Part shown: in pieces, positions 10,496-22,400 of the stretch
Numbering within the stretch: the stretch's first letter is position 1
Layout of the letters: every line of letters starts with the position of its first letter
From: Guillardia theta CCMP2712
Taxonomy: Eukaryota > Cryptophyceae > Pyrenomonadales > Geminigeraceae
NCBI RefSeq assembly: GCF_000315625.1
Contig: NW_005434593.1
Location: forward strand, 124,506-188,505
Direction of reading: 5' to 3'
DNA length: 64,000 bases
The notes under the pieces: model-generated
What the model was told of the DNA's origin: nothing
The model's database searches: none
Seen by the model: only the letters and a program-made list of their open reading frames with translations
Position numbers and translations under genes: made by a program

Positions 10496-13400
10496 CCTGT
10501 GAAGCTCTTTTCGAAGTCGATCAACTGTTCACATGTCAATCTCGCTGCCTTCCTCCTGTCCTCCCCCTCCTTCCCAGCCTCCTCCTCCTGCCCCGCCATC
10601 CCTCCCCGGCCTCTCTTCCCCCCGGCCCCTCTCTTCCTCCTCCTCCTCCTCCTCCTCCTCCTCCTCCTCTCTCCCTCTCCACATGATCATCGTCGTCTCA
10701 CCTGTTGGGTGAATCCCTTGTTGATCGCAATCTGCCTCCTACACAATTTGAGGTGCTTCCACGCGCCCTGAGACGAATTGAGACCACAGACAAGAGTATG
10801 GGAGAGAATGAAGACAGCAGCAAGAGGAGGAGGCGAGGAGGAGGGGGAGGGGGAGGGGAGGGGAGGGGAGGGGATGATGATGATGATGATGATGATGATG
10901 AGGAGGAGGAGGAGGAGTCGCACCTGAAGCGTGAAGATTCCTGACCGGACGAGGCACATGAGCACCATGCACGCGCTGCGACTTCTCCCCATCTTGCAGT
11001 GAACGAGCACCTTCCCTCCTCTGCCGATGACGTCAGCAGACGGAAGGAGGGAGGGCAGGAGGAGGAGGACGGACTTGTGGTGCGCGGAGGAGATGAAGTC
11101 CCAGGTCCTCTCGAAGTGAACTGAGATATCCTCCTCCTTCTGCTCGTGCTCGAGGTCAGAGGAGGGAGACAGCGGCAGGCTGCCTGTTCACCTCATCTCG
11201 GATCGCGATCTTGAGGTGATGAAAGTCTGCGGGGACTGAGACCTGCGGAGGGTGAGGAAGAGGAGGAGGAGGAGGAGGAAGCGAGGAAGGAAGTGGAGAG
11301 GAGAGGAGGAGGAGGACGAGCGAGGTAGGGGAGGAAGAGCGAAGAGGGGGAGGATGAGTAGGAGGTCACCATATGGGGCTTCGCTGTGACGCTGACGATG
11401 TGCGTCAGGTTCAGATCCTTGAGCACCTGCGCAACCATGTGAGGGGAGGGGGGGGGAACAGGGAAGGAGGAGGGGGGAGGAGGAGATAGAGGAGGAGGAG
11501 GAGGAGGAGGAGCAGCAGCAAAGTTACTTGCTCATCCTCAGCAGGTTCGATTCCACTGATGAACAGCCAAGACAAGACCTGATGGAGAAGTCAGAAGGTG
11601 AGGAAGACAACAGAAACAATCAGTAGTTGACAAACTACAAACATTGTCGTCCAACTTCAACAAATATTCATTTCCCCTTTGAACAGAAATTCTTCCCCTA
11701 TTTCTCTCCTCCTCTCGCATGCCAGACAACATGGTCGTGACAACTTAACCTGTGATGGGTAGCTGTGCAACCTCCGCGACCTCCTCTGCTTCTGGGCCTC
11801 CTGCAAACAGCTGTCACCTCCTCCTCCTCCTTCAACGGTCCCTCTCTCACCTGTGAAGTCTCTGCTTGCGCCTCGCACAGGAACCCGTAGTTCGCCTGTT
11901 TTGACGATCAACATAGAACTTTCATTCTCCTCCTCCTATGCTCCTCCTCCTCCTATCCTCCTCCTCCTCCTTCTCCTCCTTTCCTCCTCCTCCTTCTCCT
12001 CATTTCCTCCTCCTCCTTCTCCATATCATCATCATCGTCACCTGGAACTCTGCGTATCCTCCTTGGACCATCTAAATTCTCGTCACTTCCCGTGTCGTTG
12101 AAACAATTTTCTGACCTTGATGCTCAGCATGTGCTCAGACTGCTGCAAGGCATCGAACGCATGTTTCTCTCTGCTCATAAACTACTGGAAGGTGAGATGG
12201 AGGAGGAGGAGCAGGAGGAGGAGGAGGAGATGAAGGAGCAGGAGCAGGAAACAAGAAAAGATTAAGGAGGAGGAGGAAGAGGAAGAGCGAATTGAACGAG
12301 GAGGAGGAGGAGGAGGAGGAGGAGGAGGAGAGGGCGGATCTGCAGTCTAATCATTCTCACCTCTCCCGTCTCGCTGATCAGCACAGCATGTCTCCCCCAG
12401 CGATTGCGACAGTCTTCCAGGAGGATCGAGCCGAAGACGTGCTGAGAGCTTGTGAGGCAGGAAGACAACACCTCACGGACTTTACCTCCTCCTTGAAGGC
12501 TTCCGAACTCCTTGTGTCAATCAAGATGTGACCCTATCATCATCGTTATCTCCATCATCATCGTCGTCTCCATCATCATCATCGTCATCTCCATCATCAT
12601 CATCGTCATCTCCATCGTCGTCGTCGTCATCATCTCCATCATCATCATGACAAACAAAACATAATTAACTCTCCATCATCCTTACCGCCATGCCATCGAC
12701 GATCATGTTGTACACGTACTGAACATCGACCAGTTCATAGTCTTCAACTTTTCTCATCAGAGGCTCTGAGATCTGTCGCAGCCCCCAGAACGTCGGAGAG
12801 AGGCTCATCTTGAAATCATCGTGAATCTCCTCATCAAATCCGGAAGAGGAAATCCTGCAAGAACAAAGTCACTTCTCACCGCTCTCTAATCTCTCAGCGC
12901 AACATGCAGGACAGTAAACATATCCATGAAGCATTTCTGAGAACAAGCACACACGACGCGTCAACTACGATGTTCACAAGGGGAGAAGCATACATTCGCA
13001 CACCGTAACATTCAGAGCAGAGGAGAATACTTTGTATGCAGTCAAATTCACACTACTGGAGCTACACGTACATCATCGCTTGTTCGTTCTCACCTCAACT
13101 TTGACGATCTCCTGTTGATCGGCGAGGAGTTTGCAGACAGACTTCCAGTCACCCGAGCAAACGGGTTCGGCATCGCCCAGGAGGACTCGGAGGGGAGGAA
13201 GGAGCCGCGGGTGTTGGTCGAGGTCAGAACAGCGCGGCAGCTGGAAGCGTGAAGCTTGTCGGCGCTGGTACCATAGGGAATTAAATAGCCACAGGAGAGA
13301 TGGAGAAAAGGGGAGAAGAGGGAGGAGGGAGGAGGAGGAGGAGGAGGAGGAGGAGGAGGAGAGAGGATAGTATGAGGTTCATCGTCACCTCGCAGGGCCG

Positions 13401-13861
13401 TCGAAGGAGAAATCGCTGAACTCCCTCGTTCTGTCCTTTGTCAAATCTTCCCCGTCCTCGTCCAACGAGCTCCTGCCGGGCATGTTGCTGATGATTCTCA
13501 TCCCATAGCGCGACATGTCCTCTCGATGCTTCTGCTGCACACTGTTCAAGGGAGACAGGTGCTTGCCATGGTTCCCCTCCCAGGGCAACTCGCTAGAGCC
13601 GGAGGCGTACACAAGGCTGCTCGACTTCCTTGTCCTGAACATCTCCTGCACCGAGTCCGACGTCGCCCTCTCCATCTTCAACGGGGATCGAGCATCGTCC
13701 AATGAGTCGCTCATGGGCAGCGGAGCTAACTTGACGAACATGTTGCTGTGGAGCTTCAACGCTTCGTGACCGGCATGTCCGAGGTAGAAGTCCGTGTAGC
13801 GTCGTTGGACGTTCCTCGACGCCACTCTCGCTCTCATCTCGTCTTCGACTTGTATCACCAT
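10496..13861 (-). CDS. MAP-kinase phosphatase: rhodanese plus dual-specificity phosphatase (3' end in gap)
   Basis: Fifteen minus-strand exons splice in phase: 13861-13389, 13264-13094, 12854-12686, 12533-12486, 12441-12361, 12181-12116, 12071-12042, 11895-11851, 11800-11750, 11579-11529, 11426-11370, 11242-11192, 11148-10924, 10767-10702 and 10524-10496, then the gap. The Ser/Asp-rich N-terminus looks disordered. Exons 3-8 form a rhodanese-like domain (GHILIDTRSSEAF...VQGGYAEF), non-catalytic as in MKPs. Exons 9-15 form the phosphatase, with active site VHCKMGRSRSA (HCxxGxxRS) and a likely general-acid Asp in AIRDE. Such enzymes dephosphorylate Thr and Tyr of MAP kinases. Exon 13 contains an in-frame 54-nt segment (about 11023-11076) with GTCCGT...cag ends that is probably a retained-in-frame intron; removing it restores the usual spacing before the active site. 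Confidence 0.8.
11230..12660. repeat. Intronic GGA/GAT/CCT microsatellites
   Basis: The introns of the phosphatase gene are longer than elsewhere because they hold trinucleotide arrays: aggagg runs (11250-11340, 11470-11520, 12195-12330), cctcct (11930-12020) and catcat/cgtcgt (12535-12650). No gene is seen in them on either strand. Confidence 0.6.
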
Positions 13862-16440
13862 CGCAATTCTTCAGCTTCTTCTGGTCTCAGCTGCAACCAT
13901 CAACCGCGCGCAAGCCTGCCAGCATGTCAGTACGGAATCCGGCTTGACGTTGTTTGTGCCTCCCAACTTTCCAGACTGATCCCTCCTCTCCTACTTTGAG
14001 GCACCCTTCAACGAATTTATCAAGAAAGCTCTTTCAGCCTGAAATGATCGCACCTATGCCAAAATTTCCCACGTCCACGCCCTCTGTTCCCCTTGCCCTC
14101 GTCCTCACCAACCATTTTTCAGAACAACTTTGTTGGACCTCTCCTCACTTCTTCCCTTCAGCTTCTGAGTCTCGAGCTTGTTGTATCACGCTTACACTTG
14201 CACTTCAGCTCACCTCTGTGCTGACCTGCCATCCCTCTCTCTTCCTCCTCACGGCTTTCTATGCTCAGCTCCCCTAGAAACTCTTCGAACCTCTCTTCGG
14301 ATAACTCCCACCAGGGTAAGTGAGCGCTTCCTGCTCCTCATCTACAGCATTCAGCCTCTCCTCCCCTCTCCTCCTCCTCCTCTCTTCATGCTACCGCCAT
14401 CCTCTCCTCGCTTTCCCTCCATCCCCAGCAACTCTCCCTCCATCCCGGCCCGCTCGGGCCATAGTCGCACACCTTTGGGTAGGGGAGCAACCCCGGAGTT
14501 TTATAACTGATGTTTACAAGTACACAAAATTACTCCAAAAACTATTTAAGTTTGTTTATAACAATGTAAAGCAAATGATGTGGTGAGAAGTCATCTTTAT
14601 AATGTTTTCGACAACTTTAAAATACACGATTGCCTTTTATGATTGAGCTGTGGTAGTGCAACTAATTGCCGTGACCTCTAAAACTCATTTTACTTCCTGT
14701 TCGACCGACATCAGATGCGATCTCAAGACTCTTCGGAACCAAAAACATTGTAAACACTAAAAGTAAACCTTCACCCTACCCTGTTATCTCAACCCTGCAC
14801 CTACCCCCACCGTACAATTGACACCTTTTTTCACTATGATGCACGGGTCCATTATCAACGGTACATTGCGTGTCATACCCCCCACCCTCCAGAAGTTTTG
14901 CCAAGAACAAGAGATAACCCTACCCCTACCCTCCTTTGGGAACCATAAAACCACGTACCCTACCCCCTTGTTTCCTATTGATCCCATTTTAGATTTTTTT
15001 TGAATTACCCCTCAAATGTCCAGCAATGACCCCTCTTTCGCCTGATACGTTTCAAATCCATCCTTCAAAACTTCTCAACCCTCCAAAACTTTCACTACCC
15101 CACCCTCACTTCGAGCTGACGGTTTCTTCCTTTTTTTTTGGTCGATCACCCACCCTGGTACAAACGTTACAATTTTACCAACAGGAGCTCCCCACCCCTA
15201 CTTGATGACACGTACCCCTTGAATGTCCCGTTCTAAACCCCCATCTACGTCTGACAGCAATCTGCCTCGGTGCTGACTACCCCTATCTCCCAGCCTCCCC
15301 ACCCCCCACTTCTATTGTTTGCCATGACAGGGCCCCGGCCCTCTACCTAACTTACAACCGGATAAGGTTCAGTCGATTGATTTGACCAGCCCCACCCACC
15401 ACGAATGGGTACCCTACCTTCCCTCATCATCAATTCTCTTGGGAAACATACCCGTGTTTAGACTGACATTTTTAACCCTACCCCCAAAGAAACTCCTGAT
15501 ATTTTGGACCCTTCCTTTTCCCCTCAAAGTACCCCGTGGACTCCCTTTGATTGACGCCCAGGTCAGAAGTAAAACGCCTCCGAAAATGGTGCTGGGGGCG
15601 ATGAGACTTCTTTATTCTTAAAACAATATAGTAAACAATGTTTTAAATATAAAAGTAATCTTGTGAGGATAACCTGAAAGGAGTACTTTTCAATTTTACT
15701 GGTACTGGAAATGCCGAGAGTACTGGCCCCAGCTGCAAACTGGCGGCGGCAGAGACGTAGGGGGAGAGGGGGAGGGAGCGGGCGAGGAAAGGGAACGATG
15801 AAGCGACAGAGGGAGAGGAGGAGAGGAGAGAGAAGATGACAGGAGAGAGAATATGATAGGGGAGACAAGGTGAAGGGGAGATGACAGGAGAGAGGAGATG
15901 AAAGGAGAGGGAGGAAAGGAGAGAAGAGACGAAGGATAGAGGAGGTGAAAGAAGAGAGGAGATGAAAGAAGAGAGGTGATAGGAGAGAGAAGATGAGAGA
16001 TGAAACCTTACAGGGGAGTGTCTGTGCTAGCCGGAAAGTTTTTCGTTGTTATCCCAGCGTATTGATGGAGGTATGTGGGAGTATCAATGAGAGAGGATGG
16101 AGAGACAGGGTGTGAAGGAGAGATAGGAAATAGAATGAAGGGATATGAAGTGAGAAACGATAAACCGATGGAAGGAAGCGAGGAAAAGGGCAAAGGCGAA
16201 GAGGTGGGTAGACAAACGATAGGCGGAGAAATGGTGCATGGTTTGGGAGTGGGAGGATGGGTGCTGATAACAAGGGTTTCGACTGCAATGGGGGATATGG
16301 AAGCAAAGAATGAAACGGTGAAGGCAAAAGAAGTCAGGGTCCTTCTCTTTCCTCTACAACAGAGGCAGGTAGTGTCTTCGTGCTAGCTGGCTTATGGTTA
16401 TCCCGACGGCGGTTGAAGGATGTAATATACTTTTTACTCT
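13862..16440. other. 2.6-kb gene-poor region with CCCTACC words
   Basis: 13900-14480 is C/T-rich low complexity. 14480-15580 is AT-richer and peppered with cctacccc, accctacc and ccaccc words on the plus strand. 15750-16010 is a GA-rich imperfect tandem array of gagaggagatgaaag-type units. Two related 40-bp stretches occur at about 16020-16070 and 16378-16420 (gtgctagc ... ggttatccc). The ORFs here lack codon structure; I see no gene. Confidence 0.45.
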
Positions 16441-16450
16441 GCTTCCTCCT

Positions 16451-19400
16451 TCATTCCTCTTGGTTGTATCGTTTCCTGGTAGCGGCGAGCACCTTATCGA
16501 GCTGGTGGGATAGCGAGTGATTGATAGCTGCTGAGCTCTGGTGAACATCTTCCAGCTTCTTGAGTAGCTCCTCCTCCTTGCCCTCTCCATGAGCGCCAAG
16601 AACGATCGCGGCTCTCTGTCAAGCTTTTAGCGAGGGAGATGGAGGGAGGGAGGGAGCGAGCAGATGGAGGCGGGGGAATGGGACGAGTGAGAGACAAGGA
16701 AAGAGAGTTGGAGGCAGAGAGGGGGATGTTGGCAGAGTGGGGTGGGCGGAAGGAAGGGAGGGAAGGAGGGAGGAGAGGTGAGGGACGAGGGGAGCAAGGG
16801 GGGGGGGGGAGGAGGAAGAGGAGGGGGTAGTCTTACCTGAGGAAACCAGAGGAGGTCGACCTTCTGCTTTGCGACCTTGAGCTGCTTGCCAGTGTCTTTG
16901 TCGCAGAGGACCTCGTGGGTGTCCGGGTCACGTACCAGGGTCAGGACCTTGCTGAAGACGTAAGACTCGCCGCCGGAGTAGTCGTCATAGTCCCTCTCCT
17001 TGAGGTACACGAAGAAGTAGAGGTAGTTCCAGAGGTTGTGCTCTCTTCCTATGTGGTCCTCGAAGCCCGTTCCCGTCCTGCTCTCCTGGTCGAAGAGGAT
17101 GCGGTCGAGGCCGCAGATGAAGCACTTCCCCGTAATCTCTTCATCCAGCTCCTCCTTCTTCTCGCGCAGCTCCGCGAAGGTGTCGATGATGATACCGAAG
17201 ATGATGTTCATCAGGATCGTCGTGACCATCACGTAGAACAGGAACGTGTACACCATGCGGTACACGATGAGATAGCGATCGGGACTGGAAGGGTCGTCGA
17301 CGGTCCAAGGGATCTCATGGAGAGCTTCACCAAGGTCTCCCTTGCGCAGGCCCATGTCCAGGACCACCAGGGTACACTTCCATATTGAAGTACACCGCGC
17401 TCCGTTGTTGTTCGGGTCCAGCCTGCGACCTCCCTCGATGTTGGCCCTCTCGAAGCGGAACTTCTCAGGGAAGAGGAGGAAGCCTACGACGCCGAAGATG
17501 TAGTACATGATGACGAGCAGCACGGCAGTCTGGATCAGCGAGGCCCCACGGTATGTGATGGACTTGATCACGTTGCGCAGCACTCGGCTGTGATTGAACA
17601 CTTCGAGGAGGTGGATGAGGAGGAAGAAGAATCGCCCCTCCGACGAGAGCACGAGCGCGAGGAGGCTTGCAAGGGACATGAGCGTTATCCACCAGAAGAA
17701 GAGGTCCGAGAAGAGGTACAACACGCTCACAAAGTCGACTTTCCTCACTTGCAGCGCGCTCGGTCGGACCTGCAAGCATGTCAAGCACGTTCAGCGCACA
17801 GGAGGATGGTAAACCTTGAGTCGTCGATGGCGGTAGTTGGGGTCGGACTGATCGGGGGGGAGGGAGAGGAGGAGCTGGAGGAGGCGGTTCTGCGGAGGGA
17901 GGTAGCTGTGTCTCTGAATGAGCTGCTTGATCCTGGGGATCCCTCGCTCTACCACGTACCACCACTGCCGCGTGATGGCGAGGAGGAACTGGACGACTGA
18001 GAGGGCGATCAGACATTCCTTGGCCACAGGGCGGACCTTGTACGTCCTCAAGTCCTCGTTGTCGCCGCAGTCGAACGACCCGTTGCACTCGTACGCGTAG
18101 AAGAAGAGGATGACGAGGTTGATGAGGCAGGCGTTGAAGAAGAAGGCTTGCTCCCTCACGCGGTAGGACAGGCCGAAGAAGCGCAGGAGGGGATGCTGGT
18201 TCAGCAGCTGCTGATACCTCATCTCATCGTAGAACTCCTCCATTCTCTCCGTGAAACCCGTCAGCTGAGATTGCAAGTTGGTCCGTTTGACGTTGTAGAT
18301 GAAGCGCTTTTTGGAGGTGACGGTAAGGTACTGGCAGATGTCTGGGATGATGAAGTAAGCTCTTTCCAACACTCCTTTCCTGCTGATCTCTATCACACCA
18401 ACTTTCCGCTTCAAGTTGTTCAGGTCCCATATGTTTTCTTCTGTGCACGCCTTCTGCAAGGTCCCGGTGTTGTCGAACTCTGCGAGAGTGATGTATGTGA
18501 TGTAGTAGTGCTGGGCGATAGTCTCAGCCTCCTTGTCCTCCTCGCTCTCCCCAGTCGTGTGCGGGATATCCCAGAAGGAGGCGTCGAAGTGCTTCGGTAT
18601 GTGAAGCTTGATCTTCTCGCAGTCATGGAGGGACTTGAGAGTCCGAAGTCTGTTCGGGTTGTACTTGCGCAGCAAGAGGTTCATGTTGTCGATGAGGTTG
18701 TTGGCGTTCAAAGAAGCAAGCATCCTCTCTGGGATATAAGAACGGTCGACGCACTCCAGGAGGGCAAGGAGTACTGTAGCAGTAGCCGCCTTCAGTTTGA
18801 AGATGTTCTTCTCGTACTCCTCCTCCTCCTCCTCCTCGACCTTCGAGCTAGTCCTCGCCATGTTGAGGCTCAGAATCTCGTTGGCACAAGCGCACAGCCT
18901 CGTATCCACCAGCGCCACCTGGTTGCCCCGGCAAGGACTCTGAGTGAATTCAGCGATGGCGAGCATTGCGACCTGAACCTCCTCCACCGTCCGGCATGAG
19001 ATGTACTGCACGACTCCGTCGACGTAGGAGGCGGCACTGGACACGAGGTCGACGGACCGGGCGCTCCCTTGCTGGAACCGCAGGAAGTTCTGCAGCTTCA
19101 GGTTGTGACCCTCGCAGAGCAGGTGGAGGAAGCGCATGATGTGCTTGACCTGAGACTCTCCCATCCCTCCTTTCATCCTGATCGCTCGCACCACCAGCGA
19201 GTGGAGGCTGCCGTCCTGCCCTGCAGTGGCCCTGTGCTGCTCCCTGGCCCCTCTCCTCGACGAATGCTTCTCCTTCGCCTCCCGCTCCCCCCTCTTGATC
19301 CTCCGCTGGAGCTCCGCGAAGAAGTCCGGGGCTCCTTTCATGATGCTGATCACCTCGTAGAACGACTCTTGGAACACCTGCCCCGCGCTCTGAAGGAGCT

Positions 19401-22400
19401 CGATCCCAACTTCCATGCAACAGTAGGCGAGCCGGTCGCTGACGTTCTTGTCGCTCATCAGTGTGACAAGAAGGGATGGAACCTCACTCCTGAGCCACTC
19501 GGGCGGGAGCTCGTCGGAGACAGCTCTCCTCCACCTTACTGTGAGGATTCTCAACACCTGCGATGAAGTTGTTAGGGAGTTCTTGACGACGAGGTAGATT
19601 TGTGAACAGATGTAAAACTCTCCTCCTTACGAGTGTTCACTTCTTCCACATCTCTCATCTTGTCATGTCTGCTTCTTCCCTCTCGCCCTCTTGAGACTTC
19701 TCCTATCCTCTCTCGCCTTCACAACCTGCTCCTGCTCCTACTTCTGCTCCCCTTCTTACTCTTCCTCCTCCTCCTCAGTCCCTAGACCTCTCTCGCACAC
19801 GCACACTGACCTTGAGCGCAATCAGCATCTCGTGCTCAACAATGTCTCCTCCTCCAGAGCAGTTCTTGATCAGCAGCTCCACCATGTACTTCGCCTGATC
19901 CGCCTGGAACAGCATCGTCGGCTCCTCCGAGATCGAGCTCGACGAGGAGAGGTTCACTTTCGTCTCCTTCAGCAACTGGATGCTGTTGCAAAGGTTCAAC
20001 ATCTCCTCTCTGTCCTGCCCTAGCACGAGCCTCCCATTCTCCCCATCAGCAGCCGTCTCCTGCCGCCCAACGGGGTCAACAGCCTGCAGAAAAGCCTGCG
20101 CAAAGAGCTCGACGCCCTGCATCAACTCCGAAGCAAGGTCCTTGATGTCCTTCAGGTTGTAGTCCTGCTGCTGCTCCTCCTCCTCTTGGCTCACTCGCAC
20201 GTCCGACAGCCTCCTGCGGCTCGAGTCGACTTGCATGTGCTGCTTTGCGCGGTCGGTGAGGACGGCGGTGGAGATGACGTGCCTGGACCGAACGATCTCG
20301 TAGATGTCGACGAGGACGGAGGCCCTGTCAGCGTTCAGCGCTCGCTCGTTAAGAATGTCGACAATGCGGTCGACAAGAAGGCTAAGGCATGTCATGTTGT
20401 CCTCGCTCGTCTGCTCCATGACCTCCTCCTTGACCAGCACGTCCTTGATGAAGGGAGCCCAGTCGTTGACGAACAGCTGGGAGAAGTTGAAGGAACGAGG
20501 AGAGAAGAGCACCGAGAACTCTCGCAGGCTGACTGACCTGACCGTCTCCTGCACGTACTGAATGATGTCCCACAGGTTCTCTTGGAGGATCGGATGGGAG
20601 ATGGGCTGGTCGTTCCTGAGGTACAACAGCCGCATGATCCTGAGCAGGTGCATCTTGGCGCATGGCAGCGTCTCTTCAGACAAGATCTCCTCCTTCAACT
20701 TGGTCGGAGGGAGCAGACTCTGAACCTGGAAGTGCAGCTCTGAGTTGGGATCCTCCAGCATGACGATGAGCAAGTTCAGCAGCTTCACATGGTACGCCAT
20801 GTGGAACACTGATCGCTTCTCCAGAGCATCCGTGAACGTTACCCTGGATGCCTTCTCTTCGCTCCCGCTGTGTACCGTCGACAGGAGGTGCAGGACCTTG
20901 TCTGTCAGATTGGCGGCAGACCTTCCGTTTGCCAGCAGCTCTACCTTCCTCCGCCTCCCGCCCTGCCCTCGAAAAAGCAGCAGAGCCTCCTCCTCCGTAT
21001 CCGGCGACCTGTCGTCGGCACCGCCCAGGCTCCTCGACCCCTCGCACTTGTACGGCCCGTACTGGCACAGCTGCTTGAAGGTGTACTGGAGGTTTTTGGA
21101 GACGTGGGTGCCGCCTACTAGGCAGACGGAGCAGAAGAAGTCGAGGTAGTGAGGCTTGCGGTACTTGTGGTCTGACCCTGATATGATGTGCTGGATGATC
21201 CGAGCAATGGTCTTCTCCTCCACCTCATTCGACAACTTCCAGTTGTCCTGGAAGATGGAGGACAGAGCTCTGGTAACATGGAGCCCACGTCCGATGAAGA
21301 CGAGGAGGAGGTCGACATGCTTGGACAGCAGCATCTGGTTCTCTTCAGCATGGCGGCAGAAGCTGTCGATGAAGCGGAAGCAGAGGTAGAGCAGCCGTAG
21401 AAACCTCTGTTCCAGCACTCCCCTCTCAGCTTCCCTCGGATCATACGACAGCGTCGAAGCTGAGATCCACTTGATACTTGCTTCCAGTACCTCGACGATG
21501 AGTAGGTGGACGCGGGACCGGCGGACGGTCTCCTTGTTGTGGATCGAGACTCTGACCTCCTCTGCCGTCTCCTCTCTCGGCCTGCAGATGTCGGAGACTG
21601 AGGCTACAGCTCTGCAAACATCGCTTAGCTCCTCGAGGTCGATGGCGACGGTCTTGAAGGAGGAGCGGAGGGAGCGGAGGAGGCGAGCTCTGTGCTTGTG
21701 TAGCGTTCTCATGCTCTCCTTGCACTTCTTGTAGGCGCTGATGGAGCCAGGGTCGAAGAGAATCTGAGGAGAAGGTGAGGAGAAGAAAGAAAGCGCTGAA
21801 GATGCTGGAAGTAGTCGACATGCAGGAGGAGGAGGAGGAGGAGGAGCAAGAGCAAGAGGAGGATTGGTTTGGAGCAGGAGGAGAAAGAGGAGGAGGAGGA
21901 GTGTTGCAGTGAGGAGACCTGTATGTTGTTCAACTCTCTGTACAGCTCCAACCTCGGCGAATGTTCACGGAAGAGAAGTTTGAGGGCGACTAGCGAAAGC
22001 TCCTTCATGTCAAACTTGAGAAGGTGGAGCAGGTTGTCTGCGAGCCTGTTTCCTCCCCCTCCGTTGGAGAGGGAGAGGTAGGAGATCAGCTTCGCCATCT
22101 CATCCCTGTGGTTCGTCCTCAGCAGCTCCTCCAACCTCTCCACGTCCTCGGGGCCGAAGGACCTGGACCTGCTCGATGGAATCGCAACCTTGTACACAGA
22201 GAGGAGCTTGGGGAGCCTGATCTTGAGCCTCAGGTCGCAGACGAAGTCGAGCATGCGGCAGACTGCAAGCTTGGTCCTGAGCAGCGTCGTTCTGATCTCG
22301 TTCTCAACTCTGTTGTCTGAACGATCAGCGCATTCGTCGGGGACGTATCGCTTGTCAAGGTGGGACAGAAGGCAAGGGATGAGCGAGCTGTTCATCTCAT

